64,000 nucleotides of DNA. Source: Nitrospira sp. (GTDB taxonomy: Bacteria; Nitrospirota; Nitrospiria; Nitrospirales; Nitrospiraceae). Positions 51,416 through 60,913 of this stretch are shown piece after piece. The notes beneath the pieces are model-generated. The model made no database searches. It was not told the origin of the DNA and was given only the letters and a program-made list of their open reading frames with translations. The stretch covers positions 124,001 to 188,000 of the forward strand of contig JAJFBJ010000001.1 in the NCBI GenBank assembly GCA_020697375.1. The letters run 5' to 3'. Position numbers and translations under genes: made by a program. Every line of letters starts with the position of its first letter. Position 1 is the stretch's first letter.

Positions 51416-52861
51416 GTGGCGCGCATTTCAAGGTCAGTCATCGTGGTGGGCGGAGGCATTGCGGGCCTTTCCACGGCCTTTGCCCTGCTGGAGCAGGCCG
51501 CGGCAACCGGGCTCGCGCTTACTTGCACGATTCTTGACGCGGCGCCGGTTTGGGGCGGTAAGATCCTCACCCATCGTGTTGGCCGGCTGGTCATGGAGGC
51601 AGGTCCGGACTCGTTCCTATCGCAGAAACCCTGGGGCATGGAATTGTGCCGGCGCCTGGGACTGGCCGATCAGCTCATCAACACCAATCCGGTCGAAAAA
51701 AAGGCGAGCGTTTTGTTCGGGAGGCAGTTGCATGAGTTGCCCGAAGGTCTGGTAACGTTTACCCCGACTCAGTTAGGCCCGTTTCTTCGCAGCGGTTTGC
51801 TCTCATGGGTGGATCTGGCCCGTATGGGATGCGATGTATGGATTCCGCCGCGCCGGTCGACCGATGATGAATCTCTCGCCGCCTTTTTCCGCCGGAGATT
51901 CGGACGGCATGCCTGCGAGCGGGTCATGGAGCCGCTGATGGCGGGCATCTATGCAGGTGATGCTGAACAGATGAGCCTTCGCGCGACCTTCCCGCGCTTC
52001 TATGAATTGGAGCAGAAACATGGAAGCGTCATTCGAGGCATGATGGCCGCCCGCCGTTCGCGAGCTGGAAGTTCCGATGGGCCTGCCCCGCGCACCATGT
52101 TCGTGACCCTTCGGAACGGCCTAGGCGATTTGGTGACGGTCCTGACGAGCCGCATTCAGAAGAGCGGTGGAATCTTGAAGACAGGCGTCCAAGCTGATGC
52201 GGTACGGGTTCGATCACATCAAGCCGGCCGTTGGATGTACGATGTCATCTGCTCCGACGGTACGGCCCTGTCGGCGGAAGCGCTGGTATTGGCGACACCG
52301 GCCTATGTGGCGGCCGAATTGGTTCGGCCCTTGACTCCCCTGGCGGCCGGATTGATGGAGATGATTCCCTATGCATCGACCGCGACCATCTCCCTTGTCT
52401 ATCCGGCCGACGCCGTGGGCAACCGATTGCAAGGGTTCGGGTTCGTCGTCCCGCGAATCGAGGGACGAGACTTGATCGCCGCGACCTGGACGTCGCTCAA
52501 GTGGCCTCATCGCGCGCCTCCGCAGGAGGTATCCGTGCGCTGCTATCTCGGCGGGGTAGGGCGAGAGGCGATTTTGCAGCGCGATGATAAGGCGTTGGTT
52601 CGCTGTGTGCGGGATGAACTGGCCTCCATCGTCGGTCTGCGGGCGACGCCAAGCTATGTGGAAGTGAATCGATGGCATCGGGCGATGCCGCAATATACCA
52701 TCGGGCATCTCGACCGGCTTGCGCAGATGGAAACCGCGCTTTCCCGATTCGGAGGCCTCGCGGTCACCGGCGCGGCCTATCGCGGCGTGGGCATTCCAGA
52801 TTGTATCCGAGACGGAACGGAGACGGCCGCACAGACGCTTCGTTACCTGCAACAGCCGTGA
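51416..52861 (+). CDS. hemG: Protoporphyrinogen/coproporphyrinogen oxidase, HemG/HemY type
   Basis: A 481-residue flavoprotein. The FAD-binding motif is SVIVVGGGIAGLSTAFALLE, followed by GGKILTHRVGRLVMEAGPDS, the substrate-domain signature. Later YAGDAEQMSLRATFPRFYEL and the C-terminal FAD contact FGGLAVTGAAYRGVGIPDCI. Oxygen-dependent members of this family oxidise protoporphyrinogen IX or coproporphyrinogen III. It starts with GTG. It belongs to the hemE-H-G cluster but is separated from hemH by repeat copy 5. Confidence 0.92.
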   Translation: MARISRSVIVVGGGIAGLSTAFALLEQAAATGLALTCTILDAAPVWGGKILTHRVGRLVMEAGPDSFLSQKPWGMELCRRLGLADQLINTNPVEKKASVLFGRQLHELPEGLVTFTPTQLGPFLRSGLLSWVDLARMGCDVWIPPRRSTDDESLAAFFRRRFGRHACERVMEPLMAGIYAGDAEQMSLRATFPRFYELEQKHGSVIRGMMAARRSRAGSSDGPAPRTMFVTLRNGLGDLVTVLTSRIQKSGGILKTGVQADAVRVRSHQAGRWMYDVICSDGTALSAEALVLATPAYVAAELVRPLTPLAAGLMEMIPYASTATISLVYPADAVGNRLQGFGFVVPRIEGRDLIAATWTSLKWPHRAPPQEVSVRCYLGGVGREAILQRDDKALVRCVRDELASIVGLRATPSYVEVNRWHRAMPQYTIGHLDRLAQMETALSRFGGLAVTGAAYRGVGIPDCIRDGTETAAQTLRYLQQP

Positions 52862-52908
52862 TGTAACGGCTGGAACGATGATTGAAGAGGGAGAGAAGGA
52901 ACCCATCC

Positions 52909-53325
52909 ATGTTGAACGATCAATTAGTGATTTCCAATGTCACCGGCCCCTTTCGCGAGCCACGCGAGCCGGTATTGTCCTATGACTATTCCATTCAGCG
53001 GGCGACCTGGGCAGCGACCCATGCTGTTCGGGTGAAGATCGCGCAGGCGGAGGAATTGGACTACATGAAAGTGAAGTTGCTCGGAATCGCGACGGGCAGC
53101 CCGGGACAGCAGATGATGCTGAACAAGTTTCTCTCTCGCAGAATCGCCGACCAGAAGCTGCGGATTGCCGAAGCGGAAGGCCTGTTGAAGGAGCGAGGCG
53201 ATGTCTTGTTACCGCCCTTCACGGGGCACTGGGCGCAATACTTTTCACAATTGGAGTCGTGGGTTGAAGCGGAGCAGGATGCCCTGCGTACCGAGATCAC
53301 GAAAACCATCGGCATTTCGCGCTAA
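52909..53325 (+). CDS. Unknown protein downstream of hemG (138 residues)
   Basis: The product starts MLNDQLVISNVTGPFREP, has no membrane segment, and contains a long charged helical region (MKVKLLGIATGSPGQQMMLN, RRIADQKLRIAEAEGLLKER). It ends with WVEAEQDALRTEITKTIGIS. No family is recognised. It is 47 bases after hemG on the same strand, so it may share regulation with haem genes. Not enough is visible to assign a role. Confidence 0.65.
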   Translation: MLNDQLVISNVTGPFREPREPVLSYDYSIQRATWAATHAVRVKIAQAEELDYMKVKLLGIATGSPGQQMMLNKFLSRRIADQKLRIAEAEGLLKERGDVLLPPFTGHWAQYFSQLESWVEAEQDALRTEITKTIGISR

Positions 53326-53406
53326 CCCACCGCCTTTCATTAGAAGCGCCATGTAGTTTCAGCGAACGTCCCATGCCGGATCAGCGTGGATTTCACGCAC
53401 AGATTC

Positions 53407-53415
53407 TGTGGATAA
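53407..53415 (-). promoter_or_regulatory. Isolated DnaA-box match
   Basis: TTATCCACA on the minus strand, the consensus DnaA box, in a 295-base gene-free stretch between convergent genes. No cluster of further boxes is seen, so chance is likely. Confidence 0.25.
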
Positions 53416-53620
53416 GGATGTGAATATCCGCATGCGGTCTGCCCGGCGCCCTGAATAGGCCGTTCCTATAGCAGCCTGCACAAGTTTTAGGCATAGGGGT
53501 GGCCACCACTCAGAGCCCCTAGATGTTGTATAAGCGAAAAACCCTTAGGGATATATTCAATGGAAGAATCAGGCCTTGGGGATAGCCGAATCGGCTGGCA
53601 CGGGTGTTTCATGACAGAGC

Positions 53621-54232
53621 TTAAAAAATGCGGCGGTATTGCCTACTGTGGACCCCTGAGTCGTCAGCGAACCCGATAGAGCCGGTATCGGGGTTGCTCG
53701 TATCGTTCAGGTCGATGCGGTAATGTCCGCGTACCTGTTCCATGGCTTCTTCGAACGGGATCGCTTGCGGGTAGAGCTCACCCGGAGCGTGTGCTCCGCG
53801 AGCCAGGGTGCGTACGGCATCCGGCGTCGCATACTTGGGGTCGGAAAAAATATATAAATCCGCGACCGCCTGATCGCCGAGTTTGTGGCCGGGACTGGTG
53901 GCGGGGAGAAGAGACGACAGAGCCTGGTTCAGCCTGGCTTGCTTGAATTGCTTCAGGAGGCCGACGACCTGGCTGGTCGTCACCTGTGCCGGCACGACGA
54001 TGCTCATGGCATTGAGTTCCGTCAATGTGGCATGGACTTTGTACATCACGGGAGCCGCATCGGGGTCTTCCATGACCTGAGAGATCTCCGGACCCGCGGC
54101 TTGTTTCTGCTTCCCGCTCGGCACTGCCAGATTGATCATCAGCCACATCACCAAAATGACGCCGAATAGGACGAGGAACGGATGGATCCCCGCTCGTTTG
54201 CCCTCTTCATAAGGATTCTTTTCGTCGCTCAT
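53621..54232 (-). CDS. Membrane-anchored protein of unknown function
   Basis: A 203-residue protein with one membrane segment (HPFLVLFGVILVMWLMINLA, residues 17-36) and an exported C-terminal part containing YKVHATLTELNAMSIVVPAQ, VTTSQVVGLLKQFKQARLNQ and HYRIDLNDTSNPD. It resembles no family I can name. Its start overlaps the mazG stop by 4 bases (ATGA), so it is coupled to mazG. Confidence 0.75.
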   Translation of the reverse strand: MSDEKNPYEEGKRAGIHPFLVLFGVILVMWLMINLAVPSGKQKQAAGPEISQVMEDPDAAPVMYKVHATLTELNAMSIVVPAQVTTSQVVGLLKQFKQARLNQALSSLLPATSPGHKLGDQAVADLYIFSDPKYATPDAVRTLARGAHAPGELYPQAIPFEEAMEQVRGHYRIDLNDTSNPDTGSIGFADDSGVHSRQYRRIF

Positions 54233-55125
54233 GGGAGAGTCCGCGGATTTCGTGCCTGTGGATGCGTGGGCAGTGCTGCTCCTGCGGACGGCTGTGATTC
54301 CTGCCGCTTGGCCTGCTCCCAATAGCTGTCCATTTCACCCGGCGTGAGGCCGTCCAGACTTCGCCCGCTACGCTCGGCCTGACGTTCGATAAAATGGAAA
54401 CGAGCCGTGAACCGATTGGTGGCGAGACGGAGTGACTCTTCCGGATTCACCTTGAGATGCCGGGCGACGTTGACCAATGAAAACAAGAGGTCGCCCAATT
54501 CGGCGGCTATTTCCGATGTCGGTTCCGACGCTGGTTGTGGCGTCGCAGCTGCGTTGCCGATGGCCTCACGAAGTTCACCGATTTCTTCTTCGACCTTCGC
54601 GAGAACATCGGCCAAGCCTTGCGGGCTATCGGGCCAATCGAACCCGACACGGGCGGCTCGAACCTGGGTTTGATAGGCGCGAAGGAGCGCCGGAAGGGCT
54701 TGGGGAATGTCGTTCAGGACAGACTCCGGTTTTCCGGCCTGCTTGCGTTCGGCCCGTTTGATGTCCTCCCATCGATGGACCACCTGATCTGAATCGAGGG
54801 CCGGCTCGCCGGGAGCCGTATGAGTGAAGACATGTGGATGGCGGCGCACCAACTTGTCCCCCAATTGTTGCAGCACACCATCAATGGTGAAGGTGTCCTG
54901 CTCCGCACCGATTTGGCTGTGAAACAAGACCTGGAGCAAGACGTCGCCCAGTTCTTCTTTGAGCTTGGCAAAATCTCGCCGGTCGATGGTGTCCAGCGCC
55001 TCGTAAGTTTCCTCGATCAGGTAGGGCTTGAGGGATTCGTGGGTTTGTTTTTGATCCCATGGGCAGCCGCCGGGCGCCCTGAGCCGAGCCATGATTGCGA
55101 CGACTCTATCGAAATGTTCCGACAT
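54229..55125 (-). CDS. mazG: Nucleoside triphosphate pyrophosphohydrolase MazG
   Basis: A 298-residue enzyme with two MazG folds. The first has LRAPGGCPWDQKQTHESLKP, the EExxEx motif YLIEETYEALDTI, and ELGDVLLQVLFHSQIG. The second has VGFDWPDSPQGLADVLAKVE, IAAELGDLLFSLVNVAR. MazG hydrolyses non-canonical and regulatory NTPs to monophosphates. The start MSEHFDRV has a good AAGGAG site. Cotranscribed with the downstream membrane protein. Confidence 0.93.
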   Translation of the reverse strand: MSEHFDRVVAIMARLRAPGGCPWDQKQTHESLKPYLIEETYEALDTIDRRDFAKLKEELGDVLLQVLFHSQIGAEQDTFTIDGVLQQLGDKLVRRHPHVFTHTAPGEPALDSDQVVHRWEDIKRAERKQAGKPESVLNDIPQALPALLRAYQTQVRAARVGFDWPDSPQGLADVLAKVEEEIGELREAIGNAAATPQPASEPTSEIAAELGDLLFSLVNVARHLKVNPEESLRLATNRFTARFHFIERQAERSGRSLDGLTPGEMDSYWEQAKRQESQPSAGAALPTHPQARNPRTLP

Positions 55126-55253
55126 GCAAGCTCCTTGTGGCGTCACTCTAACTGAGTTCTTCGTCACCTTCAACGGGCTGCTGCCTTGCGCCCCTCCGAG
55201 GCCTATGGTAGGGTACTGCCCTGCATTTCAGTTTGTCTGATCGGAGGTATCGT

Positions 55254-55679
55254 ATGGGTGATGAGCAGGACCAAGGATTCGTCATCCGCGACCGTCGCGG
55301 ACGGAGTGAAGAGGCTCCGGCAGCCCCATCGTCGACCACACCTCCCTCCTTGGAACCGGCTGGTTCCGATGCGCGACAGGATCACGCTGATCACAAACCG
55401 CCGGCCGGTCATTTCCCGGTGAATTTTTCTTCCTTTGTCATTTCGATGGGCAGTTCAGCCTTGATGCTCATGGGAGAGCAATTGGACCCTGAACAGCCGA
55501 CGATGCCTCTCAACCTTCCGCAAGCCAAAGAAATCATCGATCTCCTTTCCATGCTTGAAGAGAAGACCAAGGGCAATCTCACTCAGGACGAGCAAGTCGT
55601 AATGAAAGACATGCTCTACGCGCTGAGGATGAAATTCGTCAGCTTGACTTCGGGAAAGCCGACGATTCACACCCCGTAG
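55254..55679 (+). CDS. DUF1844 protein
   Basis: A 141-residue protein. A Ser/Thr/Pro-rich N-terminal half (PAAPSSTTPPSLEPAG) is followed by the DUF1844 domain: FSSFVISMGSSALMLMGEQL, then LPQAKEIIDLLSMLEEKTKG, NLTQDEQVVMKDMLYALRMK. This helical domain is conserved in many bacteria but functionally unknown. A GGAGGT ribosome site supports the start. Confidence 0.88.
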   Translation: MGDEQDQGFVIRDRRGRSEEAPAAPSSTTPPSLEPAGSDARQDHADHKPPAGHFPVNFSSFVISMGSSALMLMGEQLDPEQPTMPLNLPQAKEIIDLLSMLEEKTKGNLTQDEQVVMKDMLYALRMKFVSLTSGKPTIHTP

Positions 55680-55862
55680 CCTCGTGATCTCTTCCTGCTT
55701 CGAGTGGTCTGTCCCTCCCGCGGCCGAGCCTCCTCACAGTGCCTCCTTCGCTCTGATTGTCCATTCGATGCAGCGGAGAAAAGATTGGTCCGTCTTTTGA
55801 GACTCCCCCCGGAATTCGTTATAGTGATGCAGGATCGACTGCGCGGAGAGTGAGCCGGAGAA

Positions 55863-58163
55863 TTGAACTTGCCGGAACCGATGGACATGACGAAGCTCGT
55901 CCCGCCTGGCGTGGTGCCTGACAATGAGCCCTCGTCGGCTTCCACTGAAAGCGAGCGGCGAAAGCGACACGTCCGGCCGGTGTGGATCGTCCTGATCCTG
56001 TTGCTGCCCTGTCTGGTCCTCACGGTCTACTACGCACAAACGGCGATTCCACTCGGTGAGCAGTCGGATTCTTTTCTCCCCAGCACCGGCTATGCCTTCG
56101 TATTGCTGCTGGTCAACCTCGATTTGATCGGTTTCGTCGTTCTCACGCTGCTCCTGTCGCGCAATCTCATCAAGGCCTATTTTGAGCGACGCCATCGATT
56201 GGTGGGCTCAGGCTTCCGGGCGAAGTTGGTCGCGGCCTTCATTGGATTTTCGCTGATTCCCACCGTGCTGCTGGCGCTGGTCGCCAGCGGTTTGGTCAAC
56301 AAGGCCGTCGATGTCTGGTTCAACGATCAGATCGAACATGTGATGAAGGATTCCTATGAAGTCGCGCGCATGCACCATGCCGGCCATGTGTCCTTGGCCA
56401 TCAACAGCGCACGCGCTATCAGCCATGAGATTTTCCGCGAAGAGCTCCTCTTGCCCGAGCAGCGGGATCTGCTGGTGGCGGCGATCGCCCGAAAACGAGC
56501 GGAATACGCGACGGCCGGGATCGAAGTGTTTTCCTCGAAGATGGAAACACTGACCAAGTCGCTCGATCCGGAGGTGCCGGTGTCGGTGCTCGATCTACCG
56601 ATCGGTCAATTGGTGTTACAGGTGATCAACGGCAAACAGGAACTCACGTCGGTTCAGGAGGCCCAAACCGGACGGTTGGTACGGGCCGGCGTCCCCATTG
56701 CCTCCGGCGTCCGCCGCGGGGAAATCGACGGAGTGGTGGTCGTGGACGCCTATGTGCCCGAATCGCTACTCGGTAAGATGGAAAGCATCGGTCGCCAGTA
56801 CGCCGAGTACAAACAGATGAAGGCGATGAAGAACCCCATCAAGGCAGGAGCCTATCTGCTCGTGGCGGTCATTACCGTCATGATTCTGTTCAGCGCCACC
56901 TGGTTCGGATTCTACGTGGCGCGCGGGATTACGGTTCCGATTCAGCGCCTGGCCGAAGCGACGGAAGCGATCGCCCAGGGGGATTTGTCGGTCCGTATCG
57001 AAGCCAAGGCGACGGACGAAATCGGCACGCTGGTCGAATCCTTCAATCGCATGACGGCTGATCTTCAGCACAGCAAGACAAAGGTGGAAGAGGCCAACGT
57101 GTCGCTCCGGCAGTCCAACCTCGAACTGGATCGCCGGCGAGCCTATATCGAAACGGTGGTCGATACGATCGCTGCAGGACTGCTGTCCATCGACCGTCAG
57201 GGGATCATCACCACGTTCAATCCTTCGGCGGAGCGGATCTTGGGGCTGTGGGCCGATCGGTTCCGCGACCGGTCCGCCAACGAGGCGTTCAAGGAGTACA
57301 AACTGGATCTCTTTCAGTCGGTCTACGATCGCATGCTTACAGACCAGCGGGATAATATTGCGCTGGAAGGACAGTTGGATTTGCAGGGGCGATTTCTGAC
57401 GATCGGTGTGCATTGTTCCCGGATGAAGGACGAATCGAACAAGGATCTCGGCTTCGTGCTGATTTTTGAAGACCTGTCCGAGCTGATCAAGGCTCAAAAG
57501 GCGGCGGCCTGGCGGGAAGTCGCCCAACGGATCGCGCATGAAATTAAGAACCCGCTGACGCCCATTCAGTTGTCCGCGCAACGGCTGCGAAAGAAATTTC
57601 AGGACAAGGCGCCGGACTTCGACCGAATCTGTGACGAATCCACCCAAGTGATCGTGAACGAGGTCGGCAGCCTCAAACAAATGCTGGATGAATTTTCAAA
57701 GTTCGCCCGGATGCCGGCCCCGCACATGACGATGAACGCATTGGACGACGTCGTGAAAGAAGTCGTGGCCCTCTATCAGAGCGCGCACCGCGAGATCGAG
57801 TGTGTGGTGGATCTCGATCCGGATCTGCCGGCATTCAACTTCGATCGGGAGCAGATCAAGCGCGTGTTCGTGAATCTGTGTGATAACGGTATTCATGCGA
57901 TGAACCACAAGGGACGCTTGTGGATTACGACTCGTTATGACACCAAGCAACGCCGCGCGGTCGTGAAGATTGCCGATGAGGGAACCGGCATTGCCCTGGA
58001 AGATCAAGACAAGATGTTTGTACCGTATTTTTCCAGAAAGAAAACCGGAACCGGGCTGGGTTTGGCCATCGTGCGGCGCATCGTGACCGACCATGACGGC
58101 CAGATCCATGCGGGAAATCATCAGCCCAAGGGGGCGTTGTTTACCTTCGAATTACCGGTCTAG
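55863..58163 (+). CDS. ntrY: NtrY-like membrane sensor histidine kinase
   Basis: A 766-residue sensor. Three hydrophobic segments near the N-terminus (WIVLILLLPCLVLTVYY, FVLLLVNLDLIGFVVLTLLL, LVAAFIGFSLIPTVLLALVA) and one near 330-350 flank a periplasmic domain. Then HAMP (ARGITVPIQRLAEATEAIAQ), PAS (ETVVDTIAAGLLSIDRQG), dimerisation box AHEIKNPLTPIQLSAQRLRK with the phospho-accepting His, and an HATPase with NLCDNGIHAMNHKGR and DEGTGIALEDQDKMF. The architecture and the partner gene match NtrY. It starts with TTG; an ATG six codons later is an alternative. Confidence 0.9.
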   Translation: MNLPEPMDMTKLVPPGVVPDNEPSSASTESERRKRHVRPVWIVLILLLPCLVLTVYYAQTAIPLGEQSDSFLPSTGYAFVLLLVNLDLIGFVVLTLLLSRNLIKAYFERRHRLVGSGFRAKLVAAFIGFSLIPTVLLALVASGLVNKAVDVWFNDQIEHVMKDSYEVARMHHAGHVSLAINSARAISHEIFREELLLPEQRDLLVAAIARKRAEYATAGIEVFSSKMETLTKSLDPEVPVSVLDLPIGQLVLQVINGKQELTSVQEAQTGRLVRAGVPIASGVRRGEIDGVVVVDAYVPESLLGKMESIGRQYAEYKQMKAMKNPIKAGAYLLVAVITVMILFSATWFGFYVARGITVPIQRLAEATEAIAQGDLSVRIEAKATDEIGTLVESFNRMTADLQHSKTKVEEANVSLRQSNLELDRRRAYIETVVDTIAAGLLSIDRQGIITTFNPSAERILGLWADRFRDRSANEAFKEYKLDLFQSVYDRMLTDQRDNIALEGQLDLQGRFLTIGVHCSRMKDESNKDLGFVLIFEDLSELIKAQKAAAWREVAQRIAHEIKNPLTPIQLSAQRLRKKFQDKAPDFDRICDESTQVIVNEVGSLKQMLDEFSKFARMPAPHMTMNALDDVVKEVVALYQSAHREIECVVDLDPDLPAFNFDREQIKRVFVNLCDNGIHAMNHKGRLWITTRYDTKQRRAVVKIADEGTGIALEDQDKMFVPYFSRKKTGTGLGLAIVRRIVTDHDGQIHAGNHQPKGALFTFELPV

Positions 58164-58228
58164 GTGGCTGTGAGCGGACGGACCGAGCCTGTGCCGGCTC
58201 CCTATGCTGACGGCGTGAAAAGGAGAAG

Positions 58229-59629
58229 ATGTCGGCCTCGATTCTCATAGTTGACGATGAAGTGTCGATTTTAAATTCCTTGAGCAGCATCCTGGAGGAC
58301 GAAGGCTACGAGGTGAACGTGGCCAAGAGCGGCATCGAGGCGCTCAGGCTCTGCGCGGCCAATCCGCCGGAACTGATGATGCTGGACATCTGGATGCCAG
58401 AAATGGACGGGTTGGAGACGCTTCGCCGGCTGCGGGAACTGGTGCCGCACATGCAAGTCATGATGATGTCTGGGCATGGATCGATCGAGACGGCGGTGAA
58501 GGCCATCAAACTCGGGGCGTATGACTATATTGAAAAGCCCCTGTCGCTGGAAAACGTGACGCTGCGGGTCAAGCATGCTCTGGATCAACACCGGCTTGAG
58601 CAGGAAAATCGCACGTTGCGCACGAAAGTGGAACGGAAGTTCGAACTCATCGGACAGGCGCCCGTCATGCGGCAGCTGAAGCAAATCATCGAAACGGCAG
58701 GTCCGACCAATAGTCGAGTATTGATCGGGGGCGAGAATGGAACCGGGAAAGAACTGGTGGCCCGGGCCATTCATCAACACAGCGCCAGGACCGGCCGTCC
58801 TTTTGTGGCGGTAAATTGCGCTGCCATTCCGGAAACGCTGATCGAGAGCGAATTGTTCGGGCATGAGCGAGGATCGTTCAGCGGAGCCACGACCCTGAAG
58901 CGCGGCCAGTTCGAGCAGGCCGACGGCGGCACGTTGTTTTTGGATGAGATCGCGGATATGAGCCTGAGTACTCAGGCGAAGGTGTTGCGGGCTCTTCAAG
59001 AGCAGCAATTCACGCGAGTGGGCGGCACGAAACTGATCAAGGTCGATGTGCGGGTGTTGGCGGCTTCCAATAAAGACCTGTTGAAGGAGATAGAAAAGGG
59101 CACGTTCCGGGAAGACCTGTTTTACCGGCTCAACGTGGTGCCCATCGTCGTGCCGACGTTGCGGGACCGCCGCGAAGACATTCCCTTGCTCGTCAGGCAT
59201 TTTCTGCGCGTGCATGCGGAGGAACAAGGACTGAAGATCAAGTCAATGTCCCCGGACGCCATGGAAGTGTTTATGCAGTATGAGTGGCCGGGCAATATTC
59301 GCGAATTGCGCAATCTCATCGAACGACTCATGATCATGGTGCCGGGGCCCGTGATCGAGGCATCGCATGCCTCGGTGGCCTTGCAAGTGCGCTCCCACCT
59401 GTCAGCAGCTCAGCCGGCGGCAGGAACTCAACCGTCCCATGCGCTCTTGACGAAACCGTATGACTCTCTACGCGATGCCCGAAATGCGTTTGAAAAGGAA
59501 TTCATCGCCCGGAAACTGCGCGAACATCATTGGAACATTTCTCGCACCGCCGAGGATCTGAAAATCGAGCGGAGCCATTTGCATCGAAAGATCAAATTGC
59601 TCGATGTCGAGATGCGCCCGGAAAACTAG
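58229..59629 (+). CDS. ntrX: NtrX-like sigma-54-dependent response regulator
   Basis: A 466-residue regulator. Receiver domain (ILIVDDEVSILNSL, phospho-acceptor Asp in LMMLDIWMPEMDG, Lys in YDYIEKPL), AAA+ domain with Walker A GGENGTGKELVARAIH and Walker B GGTLFLDEIADMSL, and a Fis-type HTH (ISRTAEDLKIERSHLHRKIK). The sigma-54 contact loop reads GSFSGA where the consensus is GAFTGA. It should activate sigma-54 promoters under control of the NtrY-like kinase. The gap to the kinase gene is 65 bases. Confidence 0.92.
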   Translation: MSASILIVDDEVSILNSLSSILEDEGYEVNVAKSGIEALRLCAANPPELMMLDIWMPEMDGLETLRRLRELVPHMQVMMMSGHGSIETAVKAIKLGAYDYIEKPLSLENVTLRVKHALDQHRLEQENRTLRTKVERKFELIGQAPVMRQLKQIIETAGPTNSRVLIGGENGTGKELVARAIHQHSARTGRPFVAVNCAAIPETLIESELFGHERGSFSGATTLKRGQFEQADGGTLFLDEIADMSLSTQAKVLRALQEQQFTRVGGTKLIKVDVRVLAASNKDLLKEIEKGTFREDLFYRLNVVPIVVPTLRDRREDIPLLVRHFLRVHAEEQGLKIKSMSPDAMEVFMQYEWPGNIRELRNLIERLMIMVPGPVIEASHASVALQVRSHLSAAQPAAGTQPSHALLTKPYDSLRDARNAFEKEFIARKLREHHWNISRTAEDLKIERSHLHRKIKLLDVEMRPEN

Positions 59630-59630
59630 G

Positions 59631-59758
59631 CAGGTTACTGAAAACGGCCTCCGGCTGCGTTCTCAGTCGCGACTCTCCCTGCAACGACCCCTGAGGGAAC
59701 GCCTCACTCGCCTCGCTCCCGGCGGCCTTGCCGGACGACCGTTTTGAGCTATCTGCCA
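59631..59758. repeat. Intergenic repeat family A, copy 6 (diverged)
   Basis: GTTACTGAAAACGGCCTCC at left, GTTCTCAGTCGCGACTCTCC in the core, GCCTCACTCGCCTCGCTCCC and GGCGGCCTTGCC, right end GACCGTTTTGAGCTATC. Arrangement is the same as copies 2 and 5 with substitutions. It follows the ntrX stop directly. Confidence 0.7.
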
Positions 59759-59863
59759 TAGCAACACACTGCCGGCGACAGTAACGTTTTAGTTGCATGC
59801 TTATACTCGTTCAGAATACGAGTCGAGCGCCGCTGTTGACCAATTGTCTGTCGCATCGCTAAG

Positions 59864-60913
59864 ATGCCCATCCCTATGACTACCTATCGCGATGCCGGGG
59901 TCGATATCGATGCCGGCGATGAATTCGTCGAACGAATCAAACCCCATGTGCGGGCGACCTTTCGTCCGGAAGTCCTGACCGACTTGGGCGGGTTCGGAGG
60001 GCTCTTCCGATTCCAAGCCGATCGCTATCAGGATCCGGTCCTCGTGTCTGGGACCGATGGTGTCGGCACCAAGCTGAAGATCGCCTTCCTCATGGACAAG
60101 CACGATACGGTCGGAATCGATCTGGTCGCGATGTGCGTCAACGACATTGCCGTAAACGGCGCCGAGCCGCTTTTCTTTCTCGATTACTTTGCGACGGGGA
60201 AACTGGCGTTGAAAACCGCGGAAGCCGTCGTGCGTGGAATATCGGATGGTTGCCGCCAGGCAGGGTGCGCCTTGATCGGTGGAGAAACGGCGGAGATGCC
60301 CTCCTTCTATCCCGAAGGTGAATATGATGTGGCCGGCTTCGCGGTGGGCGTCGTCGATCGTCCCAAGATGATCGACGGGCGGCAGATCGTTCCCGGCGAC
60401 GCCGTCATCGGTCTCGCCTCGTCGGGGATCCACAGCAACGGCTTCTCTTTGGCGCGCAAGGTGTTGTTCGAGCGGAGCAGGCTGACGGTGGAGAGCCTTC
60501 TTCCGGAACTGAGTGGAACACTTGGAGAAACGCTGCTGACACCCACGCGGATTTATGCAAAACAAATTCTGGCGCTTGCTGCAATCTGCCCGATCAAGGG
60601 GGTCGCACATATTACGGGCGGGGGGATCACCGACAATTTGCCGCGTGTCTTTCCGGCGCGTTGCGGGGCGCGCATCCGCCGAGGGTCCTGGCCGGTGCCG
60701 CCGATTTTCCAGGTGATCCAGGAGCGCGGGTCTATCGCAGCGGAAGAAATGTCTCGCGTCTTCAACATGGGTATCGGGTTGATTCTCGTCGTAGCCCAGG
60801 AACATGCCGACCTGGTTATTGCAAAGGCCATGGAATTGGGCGATCAAGCCTATCAAATCGGGGAGATGGTGGGGCAGTCGACCGACGAGGGTGTGGTGGA
60901 CTATGTCGGGTAG
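59864..60913 (+). CDS. purM: Phosphoribosylformylglycinamidine cyclo-ligase
   Basis: A 349-residue enzyme. Signatures: [80 protein letters not shown] and [20 protein letters not shown]. It makes AIR in purine synthesis. A second ATG four codons in (MTTYRD) is possible. Its end overlaps the purN start by 11 bases. Confidence 0.95.
   Translation: MPIPMTTYRDAGVDIDAGDEFVERIKPHVRATFRPEVLTDLGGFGGLFRFQADRYQDPVLVSGTDGVGTKLKIAFLMDKHDTVGIDLVAMCVNDIAVNGAEPLFFLDYFATGKLALKTAEAVVRGISDGCRQAGCALIGGETAEMPSFYPEGEYDVAGFAVGVVDRPKMIDGRQIVPGDAVIGLASSGIHSNGFSLARKVLFERSRLTVESLLPELSGTLGETLLTPTRIYAKQILALAAICPIKGVAHITGGGITDNLPRVFPARCGARIRRGSWPVPPIFQVIQERGSIAAEEMSRVFNMGIGLILVVAQEHADLVIAKAMELGDQAYQIGEMVGQSTDEGVVDYVG

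Noticed and set aside
53326..53620. Replication origin suggested by a consensus DnaA box in an intergenic stretch
   Set aside because: Only one box, no AT-rich unwinding element of normal size and no dnaA, dnaN or other origin genes nearby.
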